DNA of 64,000 nt from Dehalococcoidia bacterium (GCA_009692685.1 SHYS01000002.1:124001-188000), one strand, 5' to 3'. Positions 16,231-24,683 are shown, numbered from the stretch's first letter. A program made the numbers and translations. The notes: generated from the sequence alone by a model not told the origin.

Positions 16231-16256
16231 CTCGTCATTCGACAGCTCATGACGAG
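16231..16256. repeat. REP-like element, degenerate copy in opposite orientation
   Basis: CTCGTCA (16231-16237) and TGACGAG (16250-16256) enclose TTCGACAGCTCA, the reverse-complement form of the TGAGC-TGTCGAA core seen in the neighbouring copy. Together with the element at 16179 it forms a head-to-head pair. Confidence 0.55.
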
Positions 16257-16370
16257 CGTGAATCGCAGGCGCACGTCCCCTCAGAACAACCAAGGCGGAC
16301 CCGTAGGCCTGCCCACTTCCTCGCGCCGGGGAACGATCGAGGTGAAGCGTGTCGATCGGATGACGGCGTG

Positions 16371-16410
16371 CTTCTGTAGGGGGCGCAAGGCCTTGCGCCC
16401 CCTACAGAAG
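16371..16410. repeat. Perfect 40-bp palindrome, GTAGGGG-GCGC family
   Basis: Two 20-nt arms with no loop, CTTCTGTAGGGGGCGCAAGG and its exact complement. It lies 34 nt beyond the stop of the SDR gene at 16444, so it could act as its transcription terminator. A sister element with the same GTAGGGGCG...GCGCCCCTAC arms and an AGGCCTTG centre is at 24647-24683. The shared core marks these as an interspersed repeat and not a random hairpin. Confidence 0.8.
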
Positions 16411-16443
16411 CACTATGTCGATGCTGGAGCTGCCATCGAGAGG

Positions 16444-17379
16444 CTATGCCCCCGAGTTCGTTGCTCCCGCCGGCCGGTTGCCGCTCGGACCTTGCATCCC
16501 GGCGAAGATCGAGCTGGGTGCCACCTCGAATAGCTTGTCGATGGGCCACTTGCTGTCCCACCAGATCTGCCGCTCAGGCACGTAGTCGTGGTACAGCACC
16601 ACCTCGAAGCCGCGCACTCCGAAGCTCCGACCCGTCACGTGCGCCGCGTCGTCGGAGCACAGCCACGCCACCATCGGGGCTACGTTCGCTGGGTCGCGGA
16701 ACGTGCCTTCGACACGCTCGCTCTCGGCGTCGCCCTCGCGCGTCGCCTGCTGGTTGCCCAGGTTACGGTCCGTCATCCTCGTGGCCGCTCCCGGCAGAAT
16801 CGCGTTCGAGGTGACTCCGTACCGTCCGAGGGCGTTCGCGCACGACTTCGCGAAACCGATGAGTCCCGCCTTCGCCGTCGCGTAGTTCGGCTGCCCCGCC
16901 GACCCGAACGCCGCACCGGACGAGAAGCTGATCAGCCGTCCGCCCTGTCGCTGTGTGCGCCAGTGGATGCTCGCGAAGTGCGTCGTGTTGTACGTGCCCT
17001 TGAGGTGGACTCGGATGACGTCGTCCCACTCCTGCTCGCTCATGTTGAAGATCATGCGCTCGCGCAGGATGCCCGCGACGTTCACGAGGATGTCGAGCTT
17101 CCCGTATGTATCGAGCGCCTGCCGCACTAGGTCCTCGGCCTGCTTGTGGTCCGAGACGTCCGCGTAGTTCGCGACCGCCTTGCCGCCCGTCGCGAGGATC
17201 GCGTTGACGGTGTCGTCCGCCGGCCCCGCCTCACGACCCGTCCCCTCCACCGACCCGCCAAAATCCGCGACCACGACGTTGGCGCCCAGCTCACCCATCA
17301 GCTTCGCGATTTCCGCGCCAATGCCGCGGCCTGCGCCGGTCACGATGGCGGTCTTCCCATCGAGGTACTTCGTTGCCAT
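16444..17379 (-). CDS. Short-chain dehydrogenase, multifunctional-enzyme type (copy A)
   Basis: 311 residues. Rossmann motif TGAGRGIGAEIAK at residue 16, then VVVADFGGSVEGTG, an insertion typical of the (3R)-hydroxyacyl-CoA dehydrogenase domain of type-2 multifunctional enzymes. Also present are NVAG (NVAGIL), the catalytic Ser in ISFSSGAAFG, YATAK (Tyr/Lys) and GAATRMTDR. It probably oxidises a 3-hydroxyacyl-CoA with NAD. The C-terminal extension of about 60 residues beyond a FabG is shared with the adjacent copy B (17424), implying gene duplication. The two genes are 44 nt apart. Confidence 0.88.
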   Translation of the reverse strand: MATKYLDGKTAIVTGAGRGIGAEIAKLMGELGANVVVADFGGSVEGTGREAGPADDTVNAILATGGKAVANYADVSDHKQAEDLVRQALDTYGKLDILVNVAGILRERMIFNMSEQEWDDVIRVHLKGTYNTTHFASIHWRTQRQGGRLISFSSGAAFGSAGQPNYATAKAGLIGFAKSCANALGRYGVTSNAILPGAATRMTDRNLGNQQATREGDAESERVEGTFRDPANVAPMVAWLCSDDAAHVTGRSFGVRGFEVVLYHDYVPERQIWWDSKWPIDKLFEVAPSSIFAGMQGPSGNRPAGATNSGA

Positions 17380-17423
17380 GACTTGTGTTCCTCTCTCGAG
17401 ACGTGCTTACCGTCGATGCCGCT

Positions 17424-18353
17424 CTACGCCCCACCACCCTGCGGGCGGTTGAAGTCCGGCAGCGTGAGGTGCGGCGTGAGCTGTTCCTTCGCTCGCCGCC
17501 ACAGGTCATCGATGTCCCACGGACCGTCCGAGAAGATCTGTCGCTCCATCTCCATGTCGCGGTAGAGCGTGATCTGGTACCCGCTGGCGCCGATGACGCG
17601 GCCGGACACGTTCGCGCCCTCGTCGGAGCACAGGTACACGAGCACGGGCGCGACGTTCAGCGGGTCTCGAGGCGTGCCCTCGGAGCGCTCGCTGGCCGGG
17701 TCACCCTCGCGCGTTGCCTGCTGGTTGGTCAGGCCGCGGTCTGTCATCCTCGTCGCTGCGCCCGGCGCGATCGCGTTCGCCGTCACGCCGTACCTCGCGA
17801 GCGCGTTCGCGCACGACTTCGTGAAGCCGATGAGCCCCGCCTTCGCGGCCGCGTAGTTCGGCTGGCCCGGCGAGCCGTTGATGCCCGCGCCGGATGAGAA
17901 GTTGATCAGGCGGTAGCCGCCCTTGCGCTGCGTTCGCCAGTGGATGCTCGCGAAGTGCGTCGTGTTATACGTGCCCTTGAGGTGCACCCGGATCACCGAG
18001 TCCCACTCGGCCTCCGACATGTTGAAGATCATCCGCTCCTGCAGGTTGCCTGCGACGTTGATCAGGATGTCGAGGTCGCCAAAGCTGTCGAGCGAGTGAC
18101 GGATCAGGTTCTCCGCCTGCACGTGGTCGCCCACGTCGCAATAGTCGGCCTCGGCGATGCCGCCCGCTGCGCGAATCTCGTCCACGACATTGTCGGCGAC
18201 ACCCTTGTCGTTGCCCGTCCCCTCAACCGAGCCACCAAAGTCGGCCACGATGACCTTCGCGCCCTGGTCCGCGAGGGCGAGCGCGATGCCCCGCCCGATC
18301 CCGCGTCCCGCGCCGGTCACGACCGCCGTCTTTCCCTCCAGATGCTTCGCCAT
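17424..18353 (-). CDS. Short-chain dehydrogenase, multifunctional-enzyme type (copy B)
   Basis: 309 residues, a clear paralogue of its downstream neighbour. Motifs: TGAGRGIGRGIALAL, VIVADFGGSVEGTGNDKG, NVAGNL, INFSSGAGINGSPG and YAAAK. The same MTDRGLTNQQATREGD stretch occurs in both copies, so duplication is recent in evolutionary terms. First gene of the SDR pair. Likely role: dehydrogenation of a 3-hydroxyacyl-CoA intermediate, perhaps with different chain preference from copy A. Confidence 0.88.
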   Translation of the reverse strand: MAKHLEGKTAVVTGAGRGIGRGIALALADQGAKVIVADFGGSVEGTGNDKGVADNVVDEIRAAGGIAEADYCDVGDHVQAENLIRHSLDSFGDLDILINVAGNLQERMIFNMSEAEWDSVIRVHLKGTYNTTHFASIHWRTQRKGGYRLINFSSGAGINGSPGQPNYAAAKAGLIGFTKSCANALARYGVTANAIAPGAATRMTDRGLTNQQATREGDPASERSEGTPRDPLNVAPVLVYLCSDEGANVSGRVIGASGYQITLYRDMEMERQIFSDGPWDIDDLWRRAKEQLTPHLTLPDFNRPQGGGA

Positions 18354-18472
18354 GCGCCCCTCCTCGGGTTCCCCCCGGCTTTCGATGGCGCACCGAACGT
18401 GCTTGCGCCTCAGCCGCGCGTGATTCTAACGCACGTATATCGAGTTGTGAACGTTCTGGTGCCTTGAACGAC

Positions 18473-18820
18473 CTACATCTTGCGGGTGCGCGGCTTCTTC
18501 GACGGCGTGGCGTGCGCGACGTCGATGGCGCCACGCGCCCACTCCCGGAACACGTCCCTGTCGTCGAGGACGCTTGCGGGCACCTCGTAGTACGGCATCG
18601 TCATCTGCGCGCGACCCGCAGGCGTCGGTGTGGTGAAGGGCGCTCTGCCTTCAGCCTCGAACGCCGCGCGGTTGGAGTCGTCCACCTTCAGGTAGAGCGT
18701 CGAGTCCTTGTCCAGCAGCGCGAACATCTGCCCGTCGTGCCACCACCCGTACCCGCCGAACATCGCGCGGCCCGTGATCCCGCCGAGCGGTTCCAGCATC
18801 TCTAGTACGTGAGCCACCAT
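18473..18820 (-). CDS. TfoX N-terminal-domain protein
   Basis: 115 residues. The TfoX_N pattern is present: LEPLGGITGRAMFGGYGWWHDGQMFALL, then LYLKVDD and a C-terminal MTMPYYEVP segment. The fold resembles the N-terminal domain of the competence regulator TfoX, but single-domain versions are common outside naturally competent bacteria and their role is unknown. It has a basic tail (KKPRTRKM). No competence genes are near. Confidence 0.82.
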   Translation of the reverse strand: MVAHVLEMLEPLGGITGRAMFGGYGWWHDGQMFALLDKDSTLYLKVDDSNRAAFEAEGRAPFTTPTPAGRAQMTMPYYEVPASVLDDRDVFREWARGAIDVAHATPSKKPRTRKM

Positions 18821-18925
18821 CCCCCTGTCGACCGGCGTCGCCGCCCTCTCACACGCCCGTTGTGAGCCCCCGCATCGCTCGGCCTGAGTCTACCGCCGGC
18901 CATCGAGGCTCACTAGAATCCGCCC

Positions 18926-20074
18926 ATGGAAGGTCCACTCACCGGCGTTCGCGTCCTCGACATCAGCGGGCACATCGCGGGCCCCTACTGTGCTCGCCTG
19001 CTCGCTGGATTCGGCGCCGACGTCATCAAGGTCGAGCGCCCCTCGGGTGACCCCGTGCGCGCCTGGGGTGGCGACGGCGCCGAGACGGGCCCGCTCCACC
19101 TCTATCTTAACCAGGGCAAGCGTTCCGTCGTTGTCGATCTCGAAAGCGCCGAGGGCCGCGACACGCTCTGGCGCCTCATCGACACCGCCGATGTCCTCAT
19201 CCAGTCCTATCGACCGGGCACCATGTTGCGCTGGGGCCTCGATGCCACCGCCGTCGCGACGCGCAAGGCCGATCTGCTTTACGTCTCCGTTACCGATTTC
19301 GGTCAGGATGGTCCCTACTCGGGCTACGTCGGCTGGGAGATCACCGCGTACGCGCTCTCCGGCCTCATGTCGATCACGGGCGAGCCCGACCGCGAGCCGC
19401 TCAAGAACGGCGGCTATCTGGGCCAGTACGTCGCGGGGCACAAGGCCTTCGACTCCGTCCTCGTCGGTCTGTGGGAGCGCGGCAACTCGGGCCTCGGTCA
19501 GCACCTCGACATCTCGGTGTTCGAATGCGTCGCCTCACTGCTCGAGCACTTCGACATGCAGTGGATCTACGGTCACAACATTCCGTCGCGCGCCGGCAAC
19601 GGCTCGAGGGCGGCCTGGGGCCTCTACCCCGCCGCCGACGGCTGGGTCGGTGTCGTCTCCGGCCCGGCCCGCCGCTGGGCGAATATCGGTGTGCTCATGG
19701 AGTCCGAGGAGCTGCGCAGCGGGCGCTACCTCGCGCCCGGCGCCCAGACCGAGCTGCGCGACGAGATCGACGCGCACATGCTCCCGTGGCTCGTTACCCA
19801 CAACAAGGAGGAGATCTACCATCGAGCGCAGGCGCTCGGCCTCCCCTTCGGCTACGCCGCTACCCCCGCCGACCTCTTCGATGTCGAGCAACTCCAGTAC
19901 CGAGGCTTCTTCGAGACGATTGAGCACCCCGTCGCCGGCCCGGCGCGCTACCCCACGGTCGCCGCGCTCTTCAAAGACGGGGTCACCGACGGTCTCTGGG
20001 CGCTTGGCCGCGCGCCACTCCTCGGGGAGCACACCGCCGAGGTGCTCGCTGAAATCGAGGGGCGAACCTCCTGA
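18926..20074 (+). CDS. CaiB/BaiF-type (class III) CoA-transferase
   Basis: 382 residues. The N-terminal TGVRVLDISGHIAGPYCARL and DVIKVERPSGDPVR are the CoA-binding start of the family. The catalytic Asp is in GQHLDISVFE (about residue 195), and EEIYHRAQALGLPFG and HPVAGPARYP close the fold. These enzymes exchange CoA between an acyl-CoA and a free acid through an aspartyl-CoA anhydride. It is the first gene of a four-gene operon, and its TGA overlaps the ATG of the next gene. The acid is unknown. Confidence 0.9.
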   Translation: MEGPLTGVRVLDISGHIAGPYCARLLAGFGADVIKVERPSGDPVRAWGGDGAETGPLHLYLNQGKRSVVVDLESAEGRDTLWRLIDTADVLIQSYRPGTMLRWGLDATAVATRKADLLYVSVTDFGQDGPYSGYVGWEITAYALSGLMSITGEPDREPLKNGGYLGQYVAGHKAFDSVLVGLWERGNSGLGQHLDISVFECVASLLEHFDMQWIYGHNIPSRAGNGSRAAWGLYPAADGWVGVVSGPARRWANIGVLMESEELRSGRYLAPGAQTELRDEIDAHMLPWLVTHNKEEIYHRAQALGLPFGYAATPADLFDVEQLQYRGFFETIEHPVAGPARYPTVAALFKDGVTDGLWALGRAPLLGEHTAEVLAEIEGRTS

Positions 20075-20688
20075 TGCGCGTCTTCGTCGCTGGCGCCTGG
20101 GGCGTCGTCGGGCGTGTCCTCTGCCCGCTCCTGCTCGCAGAGGGCCATGACGTCACCGGCACCACGCGGTCATCCGCGCGTGCCACGGCGATGCGGGCCG
20201 CAGGTGTCGCGCCTGTGCAGCTGGATGTCTACGACGCCAAGGGGCTGGCGCGTGCCTTGCAGGACGCCCGCCCGCAGGTGGTCATTCACCAGCGCACCGA
20301 TCTCGCCGAGTTGCTCACGCCGCGTGGCGCAACGGACGAGACCTTCCGCCGCAACGCGCGCCTGCGCATCGAGGGCACATGCAACCTCGTGAGCGCCACG
20401 CTTGCCGCTGGCGCCCCCCGCCTCATCGCGCAGAGCATCTGCTGGCTGTACACACGCGGCGCCGAGCCACACAGCGAGACGGATCCGCCCTATCGCCCGG
20501 ACGATGGCTCCGACACCAGCGGCGTTGACGCGGTCCTCGAACTGGAGCGTACCGTCACCAGCGGCGAGCCCGGTATCTATAACGTCGCAGAAGACAATGA
20601 CTACGTGTCGACCGTCCAAGCCCGAACGCAGCTCGGCTGGTTGCCTGACTTCCGCGTCCACACCCTCGCTGGAAAGGCCACCCGATGA
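20074..20688 (+). CDS. NAD-dependent epimerase-like protein with internal deletion
   Basis: 204 residues. It starts like an extended SDR (MRVFVAGAWGVVGRVLCPLL, Rossmann GxxGxxG with Trp/Val substitutions) and has QSICWLYTRG where such proteins bear the catalytic Ser/Tyr region. The second half is far too short. VLELERTV runs directly into TSGEPGIYNVAEDNDYVS, which normally lies some 100 residues later, so about a third of the fold, including the sugar/substrate domain, is missing in frame. It may be a decayed gene kept for translational coupling: it overlaps both neighbours (1 and 4 nt). Confidence 0.7.
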   Translation: MRVFVAGAWGVVGRVLCPLLLAEGHDVTGTTRSSARATAMRAAGVAPVQLDVYDAKGLARALQDARPQVVIHQRTDLAELLTPRGATDETFRRNARLRIEGTCNLVSATLAAGAPRLIAQSICWLYTRGAEPHSETDPPYRPDDGSDTSGVDAVLELERTVTSGEPGIYNVAEDNDYVSTVQARTQLGWLPDFRVHTLAGKATR

Positions 20689-22007
20689 CCATACCGTCGG
20701 CGCAACCGGACCCGTACGCCCGCAAAGGCCCCCTCGAGGATATCGTCATCCTCGATTGCTCGATGGTCTGGGCGGGGCCTTACGCCACCAAGCTCCTCGG
20801 TGACATGGGCGCGACCATCATCAAGGTCGAGGCGGCCCGTCACATGGACTCCGTCCGGGGTCTCGCGAAGCCCGTACCCGGCGTCGGCGCCTACCCGGAC
20901 AACGACCCCGGCGACGAGCCGTGGAACCGCGCCGGCTACTACAACAAGCTCAATCGCAACAAGCTCAGCCTCTGCATGGACATCCTCGAGCCCGCCGGTC
21001 GCGAGGTCTTCCTCGAACTTGCCGCGAAGGCCGATGTCGTCCTCGAGAACTTCGGTGGCGGCGTCTTCACCCGCATGGGATACAGCCTCGCGGCGTTGCA
21101 GGACGTCAACCCCGACGTCATCCTCGTCTCCATGCCACCGAGCGGGAACGGTGGCCCCGAAGGCAACTACGTCGGCTACGGCGTCGCCATCGAACAGCTG
21201 GGCGGCATCGTCGCCCGCACCGGCTACCCCGGCGATATCCCGATGAAGACCGGCATCAACTACGGCGACCCCATCGCCGGCATCCACTCTGCCGGCTACA
21301 TCATGACTGCGCTCCTCCATCGACGCCGCACTGGTCGAGGTTGCTTCGTCGACCTCTCCCAGCGCGAGGCCGCGATCATGTGGATTGGCGACAAGGTCGT
21401 CGAGTACTCGCTGACCGGCGCCATCCCGGAGCGCATCGGCAACCGCGACGAGTTCATGGCGCCGAGCGGCGTCTACCGCTGCGCTCCCGACGAGGCGGCC
21501 CTCGGTCCGGCGGGCGACGACGCCTGGGTTGGCCTCGCGATCGGGAGCATCGAGGAGTGGCGCGCGCTCGCGCGTGTCCTCGGCCGTCCCGCGCTCGCCT
21601 CGGATCCGAAGTACGCCACCGTCGAGGGCCGTCGCGAGCACCAGAACGCCATCGACGCCGCGATCACGGCCTGGACCTCGCAACGCACGCCCGACGAGGC
21701 GATGGCGCAGCTACAGGCGGCCGGCGTCGCCGCCGGCACTGTCTCCAATATGCGTCGAGTCGTGGAGGACCCGCAGCTGCGCTCACGTGGCTTCTGGCCC
21801 GAGGTTGACCAGCCCTCGGTGGGGCGGCATGCGATCGCCGGCGTCTCCTGGCACTTCAGCCGCACCCCCGGCGAGGTCCGCTGGGCCGCGCCCAACCTCG
21901 GCCAGCACACCGACTACATCCTGCGCACGATCCTCGGCAAGACCGATGCGGAGGTCGAGGCGCTACGGGCCACCGGCGTCCTCTCCAACACCCCCACCGA
22001 CGCCTAG
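20685..22007 (+). CDS. CaiB/BaiF-type (class III) CoA-transferase
   Basis: 440 residues. DIVILDCSMVWAGPYATKLL and MGATIIKVEAARHMDS open the CoA-binding domain; the catalytic Asp is in CFVDLSQREA (about residue 226). The insert NDPGDEPWNRAGYYNKLNRN followed by LSLCMDI is typical of larger family members. It overlaps the epimerase-like gene by 4 nt. It is clearly a different subfamily from the CoA-transferase at 18926, so the operon may exchange CoA between two acids in sequence. Confidence 0.9.
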   Translation: MTIPSAQPDPYARKGPLEDIVILDCSMVWAGPYATKLLGDMGATIIKVEAARHMDSVRGLAKPVPGVGAYPDNDPGDEPWNRAGYYNKLNRNKLSLCMDILEPAGREVFLELAAKADVVLENFGGGVFTRMGYSLAALQDVNPDVILVSMPPSGNGGPEGNYVGYGVAIEQLGGIVARTGYPGDIPMKTGINYGDPIAGIHSAGYIMTALLHRRRTGRGCFVDLSQREAAIMWIGDKVVEYSLTGAIPERIGNRDEFMAPSGVYRCAPDEAALGPAGDDAWVGLAIGSIEEWRALARVLGRPALASDPKYATVEGRREHQNAIDAAITAWTSQRTPDEAMAQLQAAGVAAGTVSNMRRVVEDPQLRSRGFWPEVDQPSVGRHAIAGVSWHFSRTPGEVRWAAPNLGQHTDYILRTILGKTDAEVEALRATGVLSNTPTDA

Positions 22008-22041
22008 CAACCCGTACCACCCACCTCGAAGGAGTCACGCC

Positions 22042-22344
22042 TTGATCTTTCAGGTTACCCACACGCATCGCGAAGAGATCTGCCCCGGTGTCGATGCACA
22101 CACCGGTGCCGCCATGAAAGCGTGGTGGGAAGCTCTCAAGGCCAACCCCGCTGTCACCATCCTCGGCGGCTACGTGGCTCCAATGGAGCACATCTACCAC
22201 CTCACCATCGAAACGACCGATCTCCAGGCACTAACGCGCGCGCTCGGGCCGCTGAATACCGTCGGCGGTGGTCGGACCGTGCCCGTGATCCCGCTGGAGG
22301 ACGCCTTCGCGCTAGGCGAGGAAGGCGCGTTCCGCTTCGAGTAG
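22042..22344 (+). CDS. Small alpha/beta-barrel-like protein, DUF3303-like
   Basis: 100 residues from TTG 22042, with GAAGGAG 7 nt upstream; no ATG is available. Starts MIFQVTHTHREEICPGVDAH, ends near PVIPLEDAFALGEE. The strand-helix-strand order and Y-H-L-T-I-E strand suggest a ferredoxin-like dimeric barrel of the DUF3303/muconolactone-isomerase kind. Last gene of the CoA-transferase operon, closing at the hairpin 22345-22373. Function unknown; family assignment tentative. Confidence 0.6.
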   Translation: MIFQVTHTHREEICPGVDAHTGAAMKAWWEALKANPAVTILGGYVAPMEHIYHLTIETTDLQALTRALGPLNTVGGGRTVPVIPLEDAFALGEEGAFRFE

Positions 22345-22373
22345 CGCTACCTCGAGGCTACCTCGAGGTAGCG
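22345..22373. terminator. Bidirectional hairpin between convergent genes
   Basis: 13-bp perfect arms, CGCTACCTCGAGG at 22345-22357 and CCTCGAGGTAGCG at 22361-22373, with a 3-nt loop CTA. It begins one base after the TAG of the plus-strand operon, and its loop is the TAG stop of the minus-strand esterase, so it can serve both transcripts. No U-run on either side. Confidence 0.6.
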
Positions 22374-23305
22374 GCCGCAGCCCCGACGCGCTCACGCACG
22401 AACGCTTGGCGTCGCGCGCGCGATTCCGCGGCGATCGCGAGCGGCTGTCCATCGAAGCCGTGGATCCCGCCGGGATAGACCGCTAGCTCCGCGTCGTTTC
22501 CCGCCGCCAGCCAGCGCGAGTGCATGAACAGCGTGTCCTCCAGCAGCGAGTCGCGCGTGCCGATGCTGAACAACGCCGGCGGCATCGAGGTCAGGTCGCC
22601 GTACAGGGGTGATACGTCGGGGTCGCGCAGGTCGCGGCCGCCCGCGAACCACTCCACCCCCTGCTGCATCGAGCGCCAGTCCCACACCGGGACGCCCTCG
22701 CCGGCGGTCTTCATCCACGGCGTACCACCGAGGTCGTATACCCCGTACAGCATGTCCGCACCCAGGAAGCCCGTGTAGCCGTGCCGATCTCGCATGCGCT
22801 GGAGCGTCACCGCCGCCAGATGCGCGCCCGCCGAGGCGCCGCCGATCACGATGCGCTCAGTACCGAACTCAGCGGCCGCGTTCCTCACGAGCCACAGCGT
22901 CGCCGCCTCGCAATCGTCCGGTCCCGCTGGGTACGCGTGCTCCGGCGTCAGCCGGTAGCCCACCGACACCGTCGCGAGATTGCTCGACTGCGCGAGGTCC
23001 CAGAGGTAGTCCTCCTGGTACCACGGCCGTCCGCCGCGCCAGCCACCGCCGTGGATCCACAGGAACACGCCATTGATCCGTTGCGGGCGCAGGATGCGCG
23101 ACGGCACCGGGCCGAACGATCGCTCCTCGGCGAAGGCAAGCTTCTTCGATTCGTTCAGCAGGTCGCGACCGGTACGCGTCTCTTCCACCGGGATCGTGGT
23201 GGCATGTGGTGCCGCCGCGACCTGCGCCTCGAACTTCGAGTTGAACGCCGCTGTCTCCGCTGAGATCGCCTCAAGTCGAAACCACTTTACACGCAGCTCG
23301 CTCAC
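22358..23305 (-). CDS. Hormone-sensitive-lipase-type alpha/beta hydrolase (esterase)
   Basis: 315 residues from GTG 23305, which overlaps the upstream gene by 4 nt; the longer frame is not family-like. Oxyanion motif WIHGGGWRGG, nucleophile elbow GGASAGAHLA, and a C-terminal GGIHGFDG with the catalytic His. Asp is in the SIGTRDSLLED segment. Intracellular carboxylesterase of the HSL/family IV type, likely acting on short acyl esters. No signal peptide. Confidence 0.85.
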   Translation of the reverse strand: MSELRVKWFRLEAISAETAAFNSKFEAQVAAAPHATTIPVEETRTGRDLLNESKKLAFAEERSFGPVPSRILRPQRINGVFLWIHGGGWRGGRPWYQEDYLWDLAQSSNLATVSVGYRLTPEHAYPAGPDDCEAATLWLVRNAAAEFGTERIVIGGASAGAHLAAVTLQRMRDRHGYTGFLGADMLYGVYDLGGTPWMKTAGEGVPVWDWRSMQQGVEWFAGGRDLRDPDVSPLYGDLTSMPPALFSIGTRDSLLEDTLFMHSRWLAAGNDAELAVYPGGIHGFDGQPLAIAAESRARRQAFVRERVGAAAATSR

Positions 23306-23511
23306 GCGCCACCTCCCGCGGTCGATGGCAGGTCGATGCGGCGCTCGCGCACGATACGCAGGCGCAGTCCGCGGACCTGTGCTCGTAGCCTGTCGACGGG
23401 CAGCACCGTGGGGTCGAAGATCTCGTGCGCGCACAGCACGCCAGCCTGGACCAGGCTGACCACTTCAGTCACCAGCTCGTCGCGCGTCATCGCCTCGATG
23501 TAGCGGCTCAT
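23302..23511 (-). CDS. Small protein upstream of the esterase
   Basis: 69 residues: MSRYIEAMTRDELVTEVVSL, then VQAGVLCAHEIFDPTVLP and a basic C-terminus. No known family. Its stop overlaps the GTG of the esterase (GTGA), so the two are translationally coupled, which is the main reason to accept it. Cytosolic, mostly helical. Confidence 0.55.
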   Translation of the reverse strand: MSRYIEAMTRDELVTEVVSLVQAGVLCAHEIFDPTVLPVDRLRAQVRGLRLRIVRERRIDLPSTAGGGA

Positions 23512-23577
23512 GCCCAGATCCTAGCGCGCCGCCGCCGGCATCGGGGCGTTCCGTGGCGCCTTCATCGAGCCAGCGGC

Positions 23578-24336
23578 CTACGTGACCTTCACGATGTTGC
23601 CCGTGTACGTCGGCGGCTCGTGCTCGCAGATCGCGACGGCTGCTTCGCCCATCTCGTCCGAGGGCTCGAAGTCCAGGTTCGGATTCTGCGGGTCGTTCTG
23701 CGCCCAGACGTTGCCCGGCGTCTTGATCCGCTTGTTCAGGGTCAGCACGTTGACCGCGATCTTGTCGTCCTGCAGATCCATCGCCAGCCCCTGTGAGAAC
23801 CGCTCGAGGCCCGCTTTCACCATGCCGTAGAACAGGCCGCCGCCACGCTTCTCGGTGTAGGGACCGGGTCCCGGGAACTCCGCCACCCCGCTCGAGATGT
23901 TGATGATGTGGCCGCCGCCCGCGGCGATCATGTGCGGCACCGCGTACTTGCAGGCCATCACCGGCCCGCGCAGGTCGATGCCCCACATCAGCTCGACATG
24001 GCGGTCCTGCACAGTCTTGATGTCGCCGGGTACGAGGATCGCGGCGTTGTTCACGAGGATCGTGAGCTTGCCGTAGTGCGCGACGGCGGCCTCGATGCCG
24101 GCCTTGATGCTGTCGTTGTCGCGGACATCCATGCGCACCGCGAAGGCGTCGCCGCCCGCATCCTTAATCTCCTGTACCACCGAATGGATCGTCCCCGGCA
24201 GGCGCTTGTCCTGCACCTCCTCGGTCCGGGCGGCGACCACGACCCTTGCCCCCGCCTTCGCGAGGTGCTTCGCAATGTATTCACCAACCCCGCGACTGGC
24301 GCCCGTCACGAGCGCGACGTGTCCCTCGAGCGACAT
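23578..24336 (-). CDS. Short-chain dehydrogenase/reductase
   Basis: 252 residues. Motifs: TGASRGVGEYIAKHL (NAD(P) binding, residues 11-25), DVRDND, NNAA (NNAAIL), INISSGVAEF (catalytic Ser) and YGMVKAGLERFSQ (Tyr/Lys). An 8-residue insert (EKRGGGLF) separates the Ser and Tyr regions. Classical FabG length, unlike the 310-residue SDRs elsewhere in the window. Likely oxidises an alcohol group; the substrate is unknown. It is the upstream gene of the minus-strand esterase group. Confidence 0.87.
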   Translation of the reverse strand: MSLEGHVALVTGASRGVGEYIAKHLAKAGARVVVAARTEEVQDKRLPGTIHSVVQEIKDAGGDAFAVRMDVRDNDSIKAGIEAAVAHYGKLTILVNNAAILVPGDIKTVQDRHVELMWGIDLRGPVMACKYAVPHMIAAGGGHIINISSGVAEFPGPGPYTEKRGGGLFYGMVKAGLERFSQGLAMDLQDDKIAVNVLTLNKRIKTPGNVWAQNDPQNPNLDFEPSDEMGEAAVAICEHEPPTYTGNIVKVT

Positions 24337-24455
24337 CCCAACCCCCCTCGGATCATCAGGTGTGGATTTGGCGGCAGCGTAGCAGGGCGTCGAGGCGCGT
24401 TGCGTTACTTCGAGAGAGCGCGCGGCCGAGCTCAGGCGTGGCCGCTGCCCTCATC

Positions 24456-24487
24456 CGTTCGTGGTGAGATTGGCGAACCACACCGCT
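24456..24487. repeat. REP-like element, copy 3
   Basis: CCGTTCGTGGTGAGATTGGC followed by GAACCACACCG, the same TGGTGAG...CGAACCA core as the copies at 14760 and 16179, with two changes in the loop. It lies in the 429-nt gap 24337-24765, which holds no gene but four different dyad elements. Confidence 0.6.
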
Positions 24488-24525
24488 GTCTTCGGTGGAG
24501 CGCTGGTCGTGTCCGAGAGCCGTGA

Positions 24526-24550
24526 GGCACGCTATCGAAGATAGCGTGCC
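24526..24550. repeat. Perfect hairpin in repeat nest
   Basis: GGCACGCTATC (24526-24536) and GATAGCGTGCC (24540-24550) with loop GAA. It is followed at once by a reverse-oriented REP core, TTCGACAGGCTCATGGCGAA (24552-24571). No coding sequence nearby, so this is intergenic structure, not a gene-end terminator. Confidence 0.6.
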
Positions 24551-24646
24551 CTTCGACAGGCTCATGGCGAACGGGGTAGGTGCGCCCTGAGCGCCTCGCC
24601 CCTGCGCCTCGCCCCTGCGCCGTATCGTACGTCCAGCGCCGAGGGA

Positions 24647-24683
24647 CTCCCGTAGGGGCGGAGGCCTTGCGCCCCTACGGGAG
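24647..24683. repeat. GTAGGGG-GCGC palindrome, second copy
   Basis: Arms CTCCCGTAGGGGCG (24647-24660) and CGCCCCTACGGGAG (24670-24683) around GAGGCCTTG. Same core as the 40-bp palindrome at 16371-16410. Both occur next to REP-like elements, and the outer arm bases differ but remain perfectly complementary within each copy, a sign of selection on the dyad or of arm-to-arm correction. Confidence 0.75.
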
